DNA of 64,000 bases from Halorarius litoreus. GTDB lineage: Archaea; Halobacteriota; Halobacteria; Halobacteriales; Haloarculaceae. A program made the translations under genes and the position numbers. The notes beneath the pieces are model-generated. The model made no database searches, had not been told where the DNA came from, and saw only the letters and a list, made by a program, of their open reading frames with translations. Location: the NCBI RefSeq assembly GCF_024362405.1, contig NZ_CP101454.1, positions 3,844,001-3,908,000 on the forward strand, given 5' to 3'. This document shows, in pieces, positions 1 to 8,941 of the stretch. The stretch's first letter is position 1. Every line of letters begins with the position of its first letter.

Positions 1-2
1 AG

Positions 3-131
3 GAAGAACTCCTCTCAGAGGACCCTCTCCGCATCCGCATCTTGGTTTCGTTTGAGGACGAAGTGCTTGGGCTCACGTACGATGATCGGATGGAGCTAGT
101 AGACGTGACTCGTGACGGAGTAGAGCACTGA
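3..131 (+). CDS. C-terminal end of an ArsR-like/zinc-ribbon regulator (partial, cut by window start)
   Basis: An open frame enters from the left edge and ends with the codons for Val-Glu-His and a TGA stop. The last residues include a stretch reading FEDEVLGLTYDDRMELVDVT. This resembles the end of the complete regulator at 785-1747 (DDDALTLTIDEDVSVVDVT) and, more weakly, the end of the protein at 11489-12400 (EDDRLRVVVDESLAVVEAT). I infer a third member of that family, facing the complete paralogue across a repeat-bearing gap. The DNA-binding half lies outside the window, so its function cannot be read directly. Confidence 0.6.
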   Translation, partial: EELLSEDPLRIRILVSFEDEVLGLTYDDRMELVDVTRDGVEH

Positions 132-230
132 TCTAAATACAGAACTGCTGATCTCTGCGCGGTTCTTACTGAGATTCCTGAATCGGTTATATCCGCAGAC
201 GACCAATACTCTCTTTGCTGCATTCATCCT

Positions 231-300
231 CTGAATGCAGCACGCTCGCAGAAACTTCACCCGTCCCTATCAGAAGCGGCGTGCGAGATATAGAGGCTGA
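231..300 (+). repeat. 70-bp dispersed palindromic repeat, copy A
   Basis: Left end reads CTGAATGCAGCACG and right end CGTGCGAGATATAGAGGCTG, with a CAGAAAC core near 248-254. It aligns over its length with copies B (705-774) and C (4215-4280). Confidence 0.6.
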
Positions 301-704
301 GTTCGGCACGAGGTCATGGTGTGGTATGCGTTCAGATTCCATCTGATTTCCCGGGCGAACCGAACGCACCCGAGTCTATCAGCTTCAATTCGTGATGATG
401 GCTGCAGCACGAAGTAGCGAAAACGGGGCCGAAGGTTGAGGAGGGGATGAAGTGGAATGCCAGATTAACAACTTCTCCCCATCTACACTACAACTGTCAC
501 CACATAAAGCAATATTTACCGCTTGGACATCATTGAGAATTATCCGTGTAACAAGCCATGCGCCATTCATGGGCACTCGAGTAGGGAGTCATGGAAAGCC
601 CCCATACCAGCGATACGGGGTCCCATCTATCGGTAGATACTCCCCCTGTATCGACCGGCCCGATCGCCTCGTAAGCGACCATCGCTCGTGACAGACTCGC
701 GCCT

Positions 705-774
705 TCTATTCAGCACGCCCGCGGAGTCCTACTCGAACTCTGTCAGTACCGCCCTGCGAGATACGGAGAGTGCA
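705..774 (+). repeat. 70-bp dispersed palindromic repeat, copy B
   Basis: Left end reads TCTATTCAGCACG and right end CCTGCGAGATACGGAGAGTG, with CTGTCAG in the middle. It lies just beyond the stop codon of the regulator at 785-1747 and has the same orientation as copy A. Confidence 0.6.
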
Positions 775-784
775 GTCATCACGA

Positions 785-1747
785 TCAGGCCGACTCTGTC
801 CCTCGTTCTCTCGTCACATCGACAACAGACACGTCCTCGTCGATCGTCAACGTCAGGGCGTCGTCGTCGACGGTGAACGTCAACGCCACCACGACGGGGT
901 CAGTCGAGCGGATGTCCTCCTCGTAATCTCCGAGGGCACCGGGCGCCCGCTCGTGGGTCTCTGGGACGAGGGGATTGAGCCCGTGGTCGGTGAGAAACGC
1001 CAGCAGTTCCGTCTCCGCCAATAGACACAGGTTGGGAATGCCGCTCGAACTGTAGTGACAGGTCGAACACTCGACCTCGAACAGAGCCGCGTAGCGGCGG
1101 TCACAGTGGGCACAAACGCCCTCCGTGGCGTGGTCCTCACAGACCGTCATCGACTGCTGGATGGTGCCGGAGCAGCGTGGACACACGCCGGCGCTGAGTC
1201 CCAGGGACTCCAGATTCGACCAGACCACGGCGGCGTTGTGGAGCTCCGTGGGTGTCCGCCCCTGGACGCCCGCGGGAGGGAGGTAGATGTGCCCGAGTGT
1301 TCCGAACTCGGTGGCGAACTGCGGCCCCGACGCCTCCTGCCTGAAGAAGCCGGCACACTCCGTGCAGAAGAGTTCGACGCGCTCCTGTTGGTAACTCACC
1401 TCAACCGGTGCCCCACAGAAGGGACACGGCCGGTCGGTGGGTTTCCGGTGAACTATCGGATCTTCGGTCACAGTCCCCGAGAGAACGGCCTCGACGATCC
1501 GGCGGCCCGTCTGCCGGATCGCATAGCCCGCTTCGGTCCGACTGATGAAGTGCCCCGCGAGTTTGTCGAGATGATAGCTGAAGTTCGACCGGGTGTCGTA
1601 GTCGCTGCGCTCGAACAGCGTCGAAAAAGCCAGCGGCTCGTCCGCCCTGCTGAGCGTCCGCAGGATCCCGAGCCGCGTCTCGTCCGCGACGAGCGCGAAG
1701 GCCTCGTCCGGCGAGAGCCCCGACGTCGACGTGTCGTCGCCCACCAT
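785..1747 (-). CDS. ArsR-like winged-helix transcription regulator with zinc-ribbon C-terminus
   Basis: Predicted 320-residue cytoplasmic regulator. Residues about 10-75 form a winged helix-turn-helix with the typical haloarchaeal phrase VADETRLGILRTL followed by FSYHLDKLAGHFI. Two cysteine clusters follow: CPFCGAP with FCTEC, then CPRCSG with CAHCDRR and CSTC, suggesting one or two bound zinc ions. The ATG is supported by a TATA-like box 22-32 bases upstream (1769-1780), which fits a leaderless transcript. It is divergent from the membrane protein at 1880, a possible target, and related to the proteins at 3-131 and 11489-12400. The ligand or operator is unknown. Confidence 0.8.
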   Translation of the reverse strand: MVGDDTSTSGLSPDEAFALVADETRLGILRTLSRADEPLAFSTLFERSDYDTRSNFSYHLDKLAGHFISRTEAGYAIRQTGRRIVEAVLSGTVTEDPIVHRKPTDRPCPFCGAPVEVSYQQERVELFCTECAGFFRQEASGPQFATEFGTLGHIYLPPAGVQGRTPTELHNAAVVWSNLESLGLSAGVCPRCSGTIQQSMTVCEDHATEGVCAHCDRRYAALFEVECSTCHYSSSGIPNLCLLAETELLAFLTDHGLNPLVPETHERAPGALGDYEEDIRSTDPVVVALTFTVDDDALTLTIDEDVSVVDVTRERGTESA

Positions 1748-1768
1748 ACCCGTGCTTGCGGGGAGAAC

Positions 1769-1780
1769 TATTTAAATATC
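1769..1780 (-). promoter_or_regulatory. TATA-like box for the regulator at 785-1747
   Basis: Reads GATATTTAAATA on the minus strand. It is placed so that transcription would start at or next to the ATG at 1747. Confidence 0.6.
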
Positions 1781-1840
1781 GGTCCGAAACGGTGCTCACC
1801 CAGAACGTGTCAGCTGATTCCCTATAACATCATATAGCTG

Positions 1841-1850
1841 AAATATAATT
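1841..1850 (+). promoter_or_regulatory. TATA-like box for the membrane protein at 1880
   Basis: The sequence AAATATAATT ends 30 bases before the ATG. A second A/T-rich patch (CTATAACATCATATAG, 1822-1837) lies just upstream and could be an operator or an alternative box. Confidence 0.5.
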
Positions 1851-1879
1851 GGCCGCGGGGGGAGACGTCGAACGACACC

Positions 1880-2737
1880 ATGGGTTCTGATACGACGAAT
1901 CCGACGGAGGCCGCAACGAGCGTAGTACCCGGGAGCTCCGGGCTTTCGGACCTCACGACGTTCGGGAAGGTCCGGTTGGCCGCGTTCGCACTAGTCGTGC
2001 TCGCGACCATCGGGATGGCCGGGGTCGCCTTGGGGGAGCTGTTCAGCCTACTCGTCCTCGGGTGGACGGCCGATACGGGGGCAGAGCTCGGCATCCACCG
2101 CCTGCACGTGATGGGCATCGCAGCCACCATCTTCACGACACTGCTCGGGGTGATCGTCCAGTTGTATCGACCGACGCGACAGGCGACCGCGATGCTCGGA
2201 GCCTTTCTCAGCGTCGTCGCCGCGGCAGCGATCACGGTGGGTGTGGGGGGCCCGCTCGAAGGGGTCCTCCCCTTCCTGGTGCTGATCAGCCTCGCGACGG
2301 TGCTCCATCCGGCCGGACGGGACCTGCTGCAACGCGGGGAGTCGTACAGCCCGGCGATGCTGGCGCTGGTCGCCGTCGCGGCCGTCCCGATGCTCGCGTT
2401 CGCGGCCGACCAGGTGACCCGCCAGCTCACCGCGAGTGACCCACACGCCGCCGTCGGCCACTACAGCGCGATGGCGCAGTTCGCGGTGGTGCCGCTCGTC
2501 TACGCCGGCCTCGCGGCGATCGGGATGCGCGGGTGGCGGGTCGCCGCCTGGGTGGGGGCGCTGCCCGTCGCGTATTACGGCCTCCTCGCCGTGTCGTTCA
2601 CCGGTCAGACGGGCTCGACGGGCGTCACATGGGGCAGCGCCGCCGTCCTGTGGGCCGCCAGCTTCGTAGTCGTCACGGAGTACTCGCGGAGCGGGGACTC
2701 GCCGACCCTCCGTCGGAGCGCAGCCGAAGGGGACTAG
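1880..2737 (+). CDS. Polytopic membrane protein of unknown function
   Basis: A 285-residue protein with a short hydrophilic N-terminus and about seven or eight hydrophobic segments starting near residue 30 (LAAFALVVLATIGMAGVAL). Several histidines (HRLHVMG near residue 75, HPAG, HAAVGHY) sit near predicted membrane borders and could bind a cofactor, but no known motif is clear. It lies divergent to a regulator and 103 bases before an MFS transporter on the same strand, so the three may be functionally linked. I do not recognise the family. Confidence 0.65.
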   Translation: MGSDTTNPTEAATSVVPGSSGLSDLTTFGKVRLAAFALVVLATIGMAGVALGELFSLLVLGWTADTGAELGIHRLHVMGIAATIFTTLLGVIVQLYRPTRQATAMLGAFLSVVAAAAITVGVGGPLEGVLPFLVLISLATVLHPAGRDLLQRGESYSPAMLALVAVAAVPMLAFAADQVTRQLTASDPHAAVGHYSAMAQFAVVPLVYAGLAAIGMRGWRVAAWVGALPVAYYGLLAVSFTGQTGSTGVTWGSAAVLWAASFVVVTEYSRSGDSPTLRRSAAEGD

Positions 2738-2808
2738 GCCCGCAGGCGGCCGCTCTGTTCCGTCGGGAGCGGTCGTGGCGGGGGCCCTCACCCTAGTTGC
2801 TGACGAAC

Positions 2809-2819
2809 ACTTATACGAT
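2809..2819 (+). promoter_or_regulatory. TATA-like box for the MFS transporter
   Basis: ACTTATACGAT lies about 27 bases before the ATG at 2841. It decides that start over an in-frame upstream candidate at 2775 and implies a leaderless mRNA. Confidence 0.55.
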
Positions 2820-2840
2820 AGCGGTCTGACACTCGGGGCG

Positions 2841-4091
2841 ATGCGGTTACCGGCACACCGGCCGGACCCTGGCGTCCGCTACGTCGCGACGAGTTTCGTC
2901 GTTGGCATCTTCTTTCCCGCCGTGGCGGGCGGCATCACCTTCCCGGCCCTCCCCCGCCTCGAACTCGTCCTCGGGATCTCGCCGACCGTCGTCGGGGTCG
3001 TTCTCTCGACGACCGGTGCGGTCCGCCTTCTGAGCAACGCCCCTGTTGGCAGCCTCCTCGACCAGGTGGGGACCCGACGCCCGCTGATTGCCGGGGTCCT
3101 GCTGTTGAGCGTCGCCCCCTTCGGGTACGCGCTCGGGCTAGAGCCCGGAGCCGTCCCGTTGGGGCCGGCGGCCGTCTTCATCACCGCGCGGGCCGGCGCC
3201 GGCGTCGGCTCGGCGCTGGTGCTCGTCGGCGGCTACGCGATGATAACCGACATCACGACGCTGGACAACCGCGGTCGGTGGATCGGATACATGCTGGGGG
3301 CGTACGGGCTCGGGTTCCCTGCCGGACTGGTCGTTGGCGGGCTCGTGGCCGACGTGTACGACATTCGCACCGCGTTCCTGCTCGCCGGGGCCGTCAGCCT
3401 CGTCTCGATCCCGATCATCCTCGCCTTCGTTCCGGACCGGGCGCCGTCGGTCGAGCAGGGCGGCGGGCTCCGCGAGATCCCGGGACTGGTCCGGGCGGAC
3501 CGCCGTCTGGCCGTACTCGGAACGGTCAACGGCATCCTCTCGTTTCTGAGCCGGGCCTTCCTGACGACGGTCGTGGTGTTCGCCGCGAAGTTCGGGCTCG
3601 AACTCGGCGGGCTCGGCGACATGGGCGTGACTGGCGTTATGCTCGCACTCGTCACCCTCAGTGCCTCCGGCGCGATGCTCGTGGCGGGACGGTTCTCCGA
3701 CACCACCGACGGCAGGCTCTTCCTCGTCCTCCCCTCGCTTTGCGTCATGGCACTCGGCTTCCTGACCGTGGCGCTGGTGCCGACGCTGGCCGGCATCCTC
3801 GGCGGTGGCGTCGTCGCTGCGCTCGGTGGGGGTGCAGCCGCGCCAGTCCTCAAGGCGTATCTCGGAGACATCAGCCCGCCGGGGGACGTGGCGAAGCTCG
3901 GGGGCGCCTACGACGGCCTGGGCGACCTCGGTGGAATCCTGGCCCCGGTGCTCGCGCTCCCGGCTGCGTCGAGCATGGGCTTCGAGACGCTCTATTTGGG
4001 ATGCGCTGGGCTCGGTGTGACAGCCGCGATACTCGTCGCTGGCACGCTGCTCTCGGTCGGGACGACACCAGGGTCGACAGTCGCGGAGTGA
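2841..4091 (+). CDS. Major facilitator superfamily transporter
   Basis: A 416-residue membrane protein with about twelve hydrophobic segments in two halves. The loop after the second segment reads GSLLDQVGTRRPLI, matching the conserved MFS loop 2-3 pattern (G-x-x-x-D-x-x-G-x-R). The second half has the related AGRFSDTTDGR. The length is typical for MFS drug or metabolite exporters. Start at 2841 was chosen because of the TATA-like box 27 bases upstream; an in-frame start at 2775 would overlap that box. Substrate cannot be told from sequence. Confidence 0.85.
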   Translation: MRLPAHRPDPGVRYVATSFVVGIFFPAVAGGITFPALPRLELVLGISPTVVGVVLSTTGAVRLLSNAPVGSLLDQVGTRRPLIAGVLLLSVAPFGYALGLEPGAVPLGPAAVFITARAGAGVGSALVLVGGYAMITDITTLDNRGRWIGYMLGAYGLGFPAGLVVGGLVADVYDIRTAFLLAGAVSLVSIPIILAFVPDRAPSVEQGGGLREIPGLVRADRRLAVLGTVNGILSFLSRAFLTTVVVFAAKFGLELGGLGDMGVTGVMLALVTLSASGAMLVAGRFSDTTDGRLFLVLPSLCVMALGFLTVALVPTLAGILGGGVVAALGGGAAAPVLKAYLGDISPPGDVAKLGGAYDGLGDLGGILAPVLALPAASSMGFETLYLGCAGLGVTAAILVAGTLLSVGTTPGSTVAE

Positions 4092-4622
4092 TCGAGGCTC
4101 TACTCCCGTGGCCGAGTGGTGGACAGCGGTCGAGGCGATTCACGGGTCTTGATTGGCGGGCCTTTCGTTCAGCTCCGACGAGTGCGATCTCCCGTCGGTG
4201 GCCGATACGCGCGCTGTATTCAGCACGACCTCAGAAACCTATTCAGATGCTGTTAGGAACGTCGTGCTGAATATAGAGGGTGAGTCCAGCGGAGCGTCAT
4301 CGCCCCTCTCGACATTCCACTACTGGACCGGATACACGGTCTGCGCACCCGTCGTGACCTCTCGCCCTGTCACTGGGTTCATCACTACTGATTAACTGAA
4401 AAACAATGCGCATTGATACCTGTCCATGTGTACCGTTGATGCGGGAGACGACTGCATGGTTCAGTTGGTCCGACCCTCACCTGTTCCCACCCCCTGTCCG
4501 TCCGCCACCGTCTCCCAATTCGTCCCTCCTTCAACCGCACATCACTGCGATATCCGAGACGGGGCACGATTCGAAGGTACCACCGTAGACGTCCAAACAC
4601 CCCACTCGACTGAGACGAAATC
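4092..4622. other. Intergenic region with repeat copy C, no clear gene
   Basis: About 530 bases with lower GC than the flanks. It carries the most palindromic copy of the 70-bp repeat (4215-4280). Short overlapping open frames near 4385-4683 show no motif and I do not call them. Confidence 0.55.
4215..4280 (+). repeat. 70-bp dispersed palindromic repeat, copy C
   Basis: TATTCAGCACG at 4217-4227 is a perfect 11-bp inverted match to CGTGCTGAATA at 4263-4273, giving a hairpin with a 35-base loop. The right end continues with TAGAGGGTGAG, shared with copies A and E. Confidence 0.7.
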
Positions 4623-4871
4623 ATGCGCAAAAAAGAATACATCCACACTCACGCCCTGCTCAGGGAAGTCGCTCGGGATCTGATTGAGACGGAGACCATG
4701 TCGGTCGAGACGCTTTCCGCATACGACGCACTTGGTACGGGCCCATCGTGTATTCACAAGTCGAAAGAGCACCACCACGAAGCGATTCTGACACTCACCA
4801 GTGCCATCGAACCGTGCCTCACGGAGAAATCCCGTGAGCGCCACGAGCAATCGATGACCCGACAACGATAG
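4623..4871 (+). CDS. UPF0058 family protein
   Basis: An 82-residue acidic protein that begins MRKKEYIHTHALLREV and contains SCIHKSKEHHHEAILTL. These are the hallmarks of the UPF0058 family of small archaeal proteins, which is often present in several copies per haloarchaeal genome and is of unknown function. The histidine-rich segment near residues 44-52 could bind metal (inference). No clear TATA box sits at the usual distance. The gene stands alone between repeat copies C and D. Confidence 0.8.
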   Translation: MRKKEYIHTHALLREVARDLIETETMSVETLSAYDALGTGPSCIHKSKEHHHEAILTLTSAIEPCLTEKSRERHEQSMTRQR

Positions 4872-4974
4872 TCACGTGTCGCTACCAGCGACTCGCGCTC
4901 GCTGTAGTACCTCTCTCTGTCGAGCAAGTCCCTCACCCGAAAGCGGCGAGGAACTCCGTGCGAGAGTCGCGCTA

Positions 4975-5034
4975 TGTATTCAGCACCGCTATCCAAACAC
5001 CAATCAAATCAGACAGGATTCTCGGCGGTAACTA
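4975..5034 (+). repeat. 70-bp repeat, partial copy D
   Basis: The left end GTATTCAGCAC is intact and the middle (CAGACAGGATTCTCGGCGG) loosely follows the consensus. The right palindrome arm is not recognisable, so this copy looks decayed. Confidence 0.4.
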
Positions 5035-5103
5035 CGCCACACACAATACCGGCTGAATCACCACCCAAGACGTGAAATCAACCCACGACTGGTGTTGCAT
5101 ACA

Positions 5104-5168
5104 CCCTCTGTATCTCGCACGACAGTTCTGACAGATAAATATTAGAATACGACTCACGCGATAATACG
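5104..5168 (-). repeat. 70-bp repeat, inverted copy E
   Basis: Read on the minus strand it contains CTGTCAGAACTGTCGTGCGA followed by GATACAGAGGGTG, closely matching the right half of copies A, B and C. It is the only copy in the opposite orientation. Confidence 0.55.
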
Positions 5169-5310
5169 GGCCTCGACATCGAACACTCCGGCGGTGCGAG
5201 AGTGACTGGTCACGCGTGACAGCACTCGCATCCGGCCTCCAGCACGGCCTCATCACACACCGACAGCAAAGAGCGTTCACAGGACCAAGAAGAACGCCGC
5301 TTTCGCACCG

Positions 5311-5640
5311 TCAGCCGTATCTGAACGATACGCCCGCACCGGTCTCGGGGTACTCCCACTCCACGTTGTCGTAGGGGCACGCGAACCGGCAGCTCCCACA
5401 TTCGAGACAGTTCTCGAACGCGATGGAGGGCACGCCGTCCTCGCGGTCGTTCTTCCAGACGCTGGCCGGGCAGACCGACGTACACTCGTAGGTCGTACAC
5501 GTCGTCGAACAGACGTCCGTGTCCTCGATACCGAGGTGTGACTCCTCGGCTTCGCGGTAGGTGACGGTGTACAGGCGGTCCTCCATCGACGCGTTCTCCA
5601 CGTCGGGGACGTGGGGCATCGGTTTGGTTTTGGTACTCAT
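5311..5640 (-). CDS. fixX: Ferredoxin-like protein FixX
   Basis: A 109-residue iron-sulfur protein. The N-terminal half has cysteines in CSTTCTTYECTSVCP. The C-terminal half has the ferredoxin motif CLECGSCRFACPYDNVEWEY, typical of FixX, the small electron carrier that partners FixC. The ATG at 5640 overlaps the fixC stop as ATGA, indicating translational coupling and excluding an in-frame start eight codons upstream. It is the last gene of the etfB-etfA-fixC-fixX operon. By family knowledge it passes electrons from the flavoproteins to an acceptor at the membrane. Confidence 0.9.
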   Translation of the reverse strand: MSTKTKPMPHVPDVENASMEDRLYTVTYREAEESHLGIEDTDVCSTTCTTYECTSVCPASVWKNDREDGVPSIAFENCLECGSCRFACPYDNVEWEYPETGAGVSFRYG

Positions 5641-6977
5641 GACAGCATCCTCCGGAATCTCCACGCACGTTTCGCCGCGCCCATCCAGCCACCAGCCGCA
5701 TCGAGCAACTGACGCCGGGCAGCGGCCGTGTGCGCCTGCTTGCTCCCGCGGTCGACGCGGAAGAACTCCGCTTCGGCGCCCGCGAGCGCCGTCGGCAGGT
5801 CACCGAACAGGAAGTCGCGGTCGGCTGCGACCGCGTCCTGGAACCAGCCGTACCGACGCAGGTTCTCGACGACGAACGACTCCTCCAGCCACTCGGGGTA
5901 GCGGGCGAGCGCCTCCCGGTCGCTCCGGTGGTCGTCCGCGGCGCGAGCGATAGCCAGCCCCGCGAGGTGACCGCTCTCGACGGCCATGTTCGTCCCTTCG
6001 AGGTGGACGCCGCTGTTGAGCACGAGGCCCGCGGCGTCACCGATGACGACCGCCCCGTCGTGGACGAGATCAGGCATCGCGTCGGCACCCCCCTCGGGGA
6101 TGGCGTGGGCGCTGTACTCGACGAGCGTCCCGCCACGGACGAGCGGGGCGACCGCGGGATGCGACTTGAAGCGGTTGAGCGCCTGTTCGGGCGTGATACC
6201 GGCGGCCACGTCTGCGATGCGGTAGACGACGCCGATACTCACTGTCCGCTTGTTCGTGTAGATGAACCCGCCACCGACGGCGCCGGGCACCGCGCCGTCA
6301 CCGAAGTAGGTGTACGCCGCGCCGGCGTCGTCGGCGAGCCGGAACCGGTCTTCGATGACGGACGTGTCGAACTTGCGGACCTCCTTCGCGGAGACCGCCA
6401 CGTCCTCACGCTCGGGGCGTGGTTTGAGCGACGCGCCCTCGGTGACGAGCGAGTTCGCCCCCTCCGCAAGGACGACGACGGGCGCGCGGAGCGTCCCGTC
6501 GGGCCGGTCGGTCTCGACGCCGACGATGCGCCCACCATCGCGGACGAGTCCGGTTACGGTGGTCTCGGTGATGAGCGTCGCCCCGGCAGAGACCGCCTGG
6601 TCGGCGAACCACTTGTCGAAATCCCCACGCAGGACGGTGAACGAGTCGTTGTGGGGGTCCTCGCGCCACGCGTCGGGGCGCATCGAAATCGCGGTCTCGT
6701 CGCCCTCGTCGGAGAGGACGCTGAATCGCTTCCCAGCGACGAAGCGTTCGAGCGGTGCGCTGTCGAACTCCGTCAGCGCTCGGACCGTCGGCGTGTAGAG
6801 CACGCCGCCGAACACGTTCTTCGTGCCCGGTGCTGGCCCGCGTTCGAGCATGATGACGTCGAGCCCTTCGCGAGCCATCGTCAGCGCGGCAGCGCTCCCG
6901 GCGAGCCCTGCGCCGACGACGATGGCGTCGAACGCGCCGTCGTAGTTGGGTGTCTCGGTCGTGGCTGTCGTGGTCAT
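5637..6977 (-). CDS. fixC: FixC-type electron-transfer flavoprotein:quinone oxidoreductase
   Basis: A 446-residue flavoprotein. It opens with an FAD-binding Rossmann motif (VVGAGLAGSAAALTMAREG) followed by the acidic strand end MLERG. A second FAD contact, VIGDAAGLVLNSGVHLEGTN, lies near residue 315. Length and order match FixC, which takes electrons from the FixAB flavoprotein and feeds quinone together with FixX. It overlaps etfA upstream and fixX downstream by ATGA junctions, so the four genes form one coupled operon. Confidence 0.9.
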   Translation of the reverse strand: MTTTATTETPNYDGAFDAIVVGAGLAGSAAALTMAREGLDVIMLERGPAPGTKNVFGGVLYTPTVRALTEFDSAPLERFVAGKRFSVLSDEGDETAISMRPDAWREDPHNDSFTVLRGDFDKWFADQAVSAGATLITETTVTGLVRDGGRIVGVETDRPDGTLRAPVVVLAEGANSLVTEGASLKPRPEREDVAVSAKEVRKFDTSVIEDRFRLADDAGAAYTYFGDGAVPGAVGGGFIYTNKRTVSIGVVYRIADVAAGITPEQALNRFKSHPAVAPLVRGGTLVEYSAHAIPEGGADAMPDLVHDGAVVIGDAAGLVLNSGVHLEGTNMAVESGHLAGLAIARAADDHRSDREALARYPEWLEESFVVENLRRYGWFQDAVAADRDFLFGDLPTALAGAEAEFFRVDRGSKQAHTAAARRQLLDAAGGWMGAAKRAWRFRRMLS

Positions 6978-7981
6978 ACAATCACCTCCTGGTCGCCGCG
7001 AACCATCGCCGTCAGTTCGGGCAGGACCTCGAAGAGGTCGCCGACGATGCCGTAGTCGGCGTGGTCGAAGATGGGGGCGTTCGGGTCGGTGTTGATGGCG
7101 ACGACCACCTCGGAGCCGTTCATGCCTTCGAGGTGCTGGATGGCGCCGCTGATGCCGGCCGCGATGTAGAGCGTCGGGCGGACGGTCTTCCCGGTCTGTC
7201 CGACCTGTCTCGACGGCTCGACCCAGCCCTCGTCGACGGCCGCACGGGTGGCGGCGACCTCGCCGCCGAGCGCGTCCGCGAGCTCCTGGATGGGACCGAA
7301 GTCGCCGTCGGTCCCGGCGCCACCGGCGACGACGATATCGGCGTCGGTGATGTCGGTCACGTCGCCGACGACGCGTTCGAGGACGCGCGATTTCGTCATC
7401 GACTCGTCGACGACGACCTCGACCGGCTCGATCTCACCCTCGCGTTCGGGGTCGGTGGGCGCAGGGTCGAACACGCCGGCCCGAACGGTCGCCATCTGTG
7501 GGCGATGGTTCACGCATTTGATGGTCGCCATCGCGTCGCCGCCGAAGGTAGGCCGGCGAGCGAGCAGGAGCCCCTCGTCGTCCACGTCGAGTTCGGTACA
7601 GTCGGCGGTCAGGCCAGCGTGAACCGGAACGGCGACCCGGCCGGCGAAGTCGCGGCCGGTGTGTGTCCCACCGATGAGAACGATGTCCGGCTTGCGGTCG
7701 GCGACGAGGGCGCGGAACTGTTCGCCGTAAGGGTCCGCGCGGTACGGCTCGAACACCGGGTCGTCCGCCCAGAGAACCCGGTCGGCACCCCGGGCGACGG
7801 CTTCCTCTGCGACGGCTCGACAGTCCTCACCGAACACGAGGGCGACGAGCTTCTCGTCCTTCGCGTCGGCGAGGCGTCGACCCTCGGCGAGCAGTTCCCA
7901 CGCGACGCGCTCGGCGTGGCCCTCGTGCTGCTCGACGAACACCCAGACGTCGCTGTACTCGGTCACGTCGATGTCCGTCAC
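6974..7981 (-). CDS. etfA: Electron transfer flavoprotein alpha subunit (FixB)
   Basis: A 335-residue protein. The C-terminal FAD domain shows [19 protein letters not shown] and [20 protein letters not shown], then [11 protein letters not shown], the classic ETF-alpha signature; the first half is the ETF alpha/beta domain. The start is a GTG placed directly after the etfB TGA (junction TGAGTG). The stop overlaps the fixC ATG. Together with EtfB it forms the FAD-binding heterodimer that collects electrons, for example from fatty-acid oxidation. Whether this pair bifurcates electrons cannot be decided here. Confidence 0.92.
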   Translation of the reverse strand: MTDIDVTEYSDVWVFVEQHEGHAERVAWELLAEGRRLADAKDEKLVALVFGEDCRAVAEEAVARGADRVLWADDPVFEPYRADPYGEQFRALVADRKPDIVLIGGTHTGRDFAGRVAVPVHAGLTADCTELDVDDEGLLLARRPTFGGDAMATIKCVNHRPQMATVRAGVFDPAPTDPEREGEIEPVEVVVDESMTKSRVLERVVGDVTDITDADIVVAGGAGTDGDFGPIQELADALGGEVAATRAAVDEGWVEPSRQVGQTGKTVRPTLYIAAGISGAIQHLEGMNGSEVVVAINTDPNAPIFDHADYGIVGDLFEVLPELTAMVRGDQEVIV

Positions 7982-8764
7982 TCAGACCACCTCCTGCTCG
8001 ACGAGCGCGTCGTACAGTGCGTCGACGCTGTCGAACTGTTGCTTCTCCCGGTCGACCGGACTCGCCGTGTCCATCCCACCGACCGAGGTGGGCGAGGCGT
8101 CGAGTCCGACCTCGTCCTCGATACCGAGGTCGGCCGCCGACCACTGCCGTGGCTCGAACTCGGTCTCGGCGTAGATCTTCCGGTGGAGACCCGCGGTTCG
8201 CGGGTGGTTCTCGCCGAACGCGAACGCCACGACGGTCGGGAGCGTCGCCGCGACGACCTCGTGACCACCCTCTACATCCCGGGTGGCGACCAGTTCGCCG
8301 TCCTCGGGGTTGGGGTCAAGGTCGGTCACGTACGTGAGCTGTGACCAGTCGTTGTGTGCGGCGATGCCGGGCGGCACCTGTCCCGTCGAGGAGTCAGTCG
8401 ACTCCTCTCCGCAGATGACCACGTCGGCGTCGAGTTTGTCGGCGGCCGCTGCCAGTGCGCGGCTCGTCGGCCAGGTGTCCGAGCCGGCGAACGCCCGGTC
8501 GGTCAGGAGGACGCCGTCGTCACAGCCGAGGCCGACGGCGGTCGCCAGCACCTCAGTGGCCGTCGGTGGGCCCATCGTGAGCGCCGTCACCGTCCCGCCG
8601 ACCGCATCGCTGAGCTCGAGGGCCGCCTCGACCGCGTTCCAGTCCGGTTTGTTCAGCACCGCGGCCGCCGCGGCGCGGTTCAAGGTCCCCGTCTCCGGGT
8701 CGATAGATACCTCGTCCGCGTCAGGGACCTGTTTGACGCAGACGACGATGGTCCAGTCGTGCAT
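7982..8764 (-). CDS. etfB: Electron transfer flavoprotein beta subunit (FixA)
   Basis: A 260-residue protein beginning WTIVVCVKQVPDADEVSIDP, the characteristic ETF-beta start. It continues with NRAAAAAVLNKPDWNAVEAA and the nucleotide-binding region containing ICGEESTDSSTGQVPPGIA. It is the first gene of the fixABCX-type operon. No clean TATA box is visible upstream of the ATG at 8764. Confidence 0.92.
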   Translation of the reverse strand: MHDWTIVVCVKQVPDADEVSIDPETGTLNRAAAAAVLNKPDWNAVEAALELSDAVGGTVTALTMGPPTATEVLATAVGLGCDDGVLLTDRAFAGSDTWPTSRALAAAADKLDADVVICGEESTDSSTGQVPPGIAAHNDWSQLTYVTDLDPNPEDGELVATRDVEGGHEVVAATLPTVVAFAFGENHPRTAGLHRKIYAETEFEPRQWSAADLGIEDEVGLDASPTSVGGMDTASPVDREKQQFDSVDALYDALVEQEVV

Positions 8765-8941
8765 AGTGTGTGACCACGGGGCTCCCCCCGCGTGTGGTTC
8801 GACCTTCGGACCGACAGGGGACTAATCGAGAGGCTGGTTCTCAGTTCCCGGGACTGACCGAGCGACGGTGGCGAGTTGCGGCGAGTCCCGCGCCATCACT
8901 GCACACGCGGTGTTGAAGCTCTCAGCCGCCGTTACTGTCGC

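Larger units (their letters stand above)
132..784. other. A/T-richer intergenic region with two copies of a 70-bp repeat
   Basis: No convincing gene is present in these 650 bases. Short open frames exist on both strands but lack recognisable motifs and the acidic composition of the neighbours. The region is visibly less GC-rich than the genes and contains two same-direction copies of a dispersed repeat, near 231-300 and 705-774. It separates two convergent regulator paralogues. Confidence 0.6.
4872..5310. other. Intergenic region with repeat copies D and E, no gene seen
   Basis: About 440 A/T-richer bases between UPF0058 and the fix operon. It contains a partial repeat copy (D) and an inverted copy (E). 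I see no supportable coding frame. Confidence 0.55.

Noticed and set aside
452-691. 79-codon plus-strand frame in the first gap
   Set aside because: No acidic bias, no promoter at the right distance, no motif.
4385-4683. Several overlapping short frames before UPF0058
   Set aside because: They overlap each other on both strands and lack any family signature.
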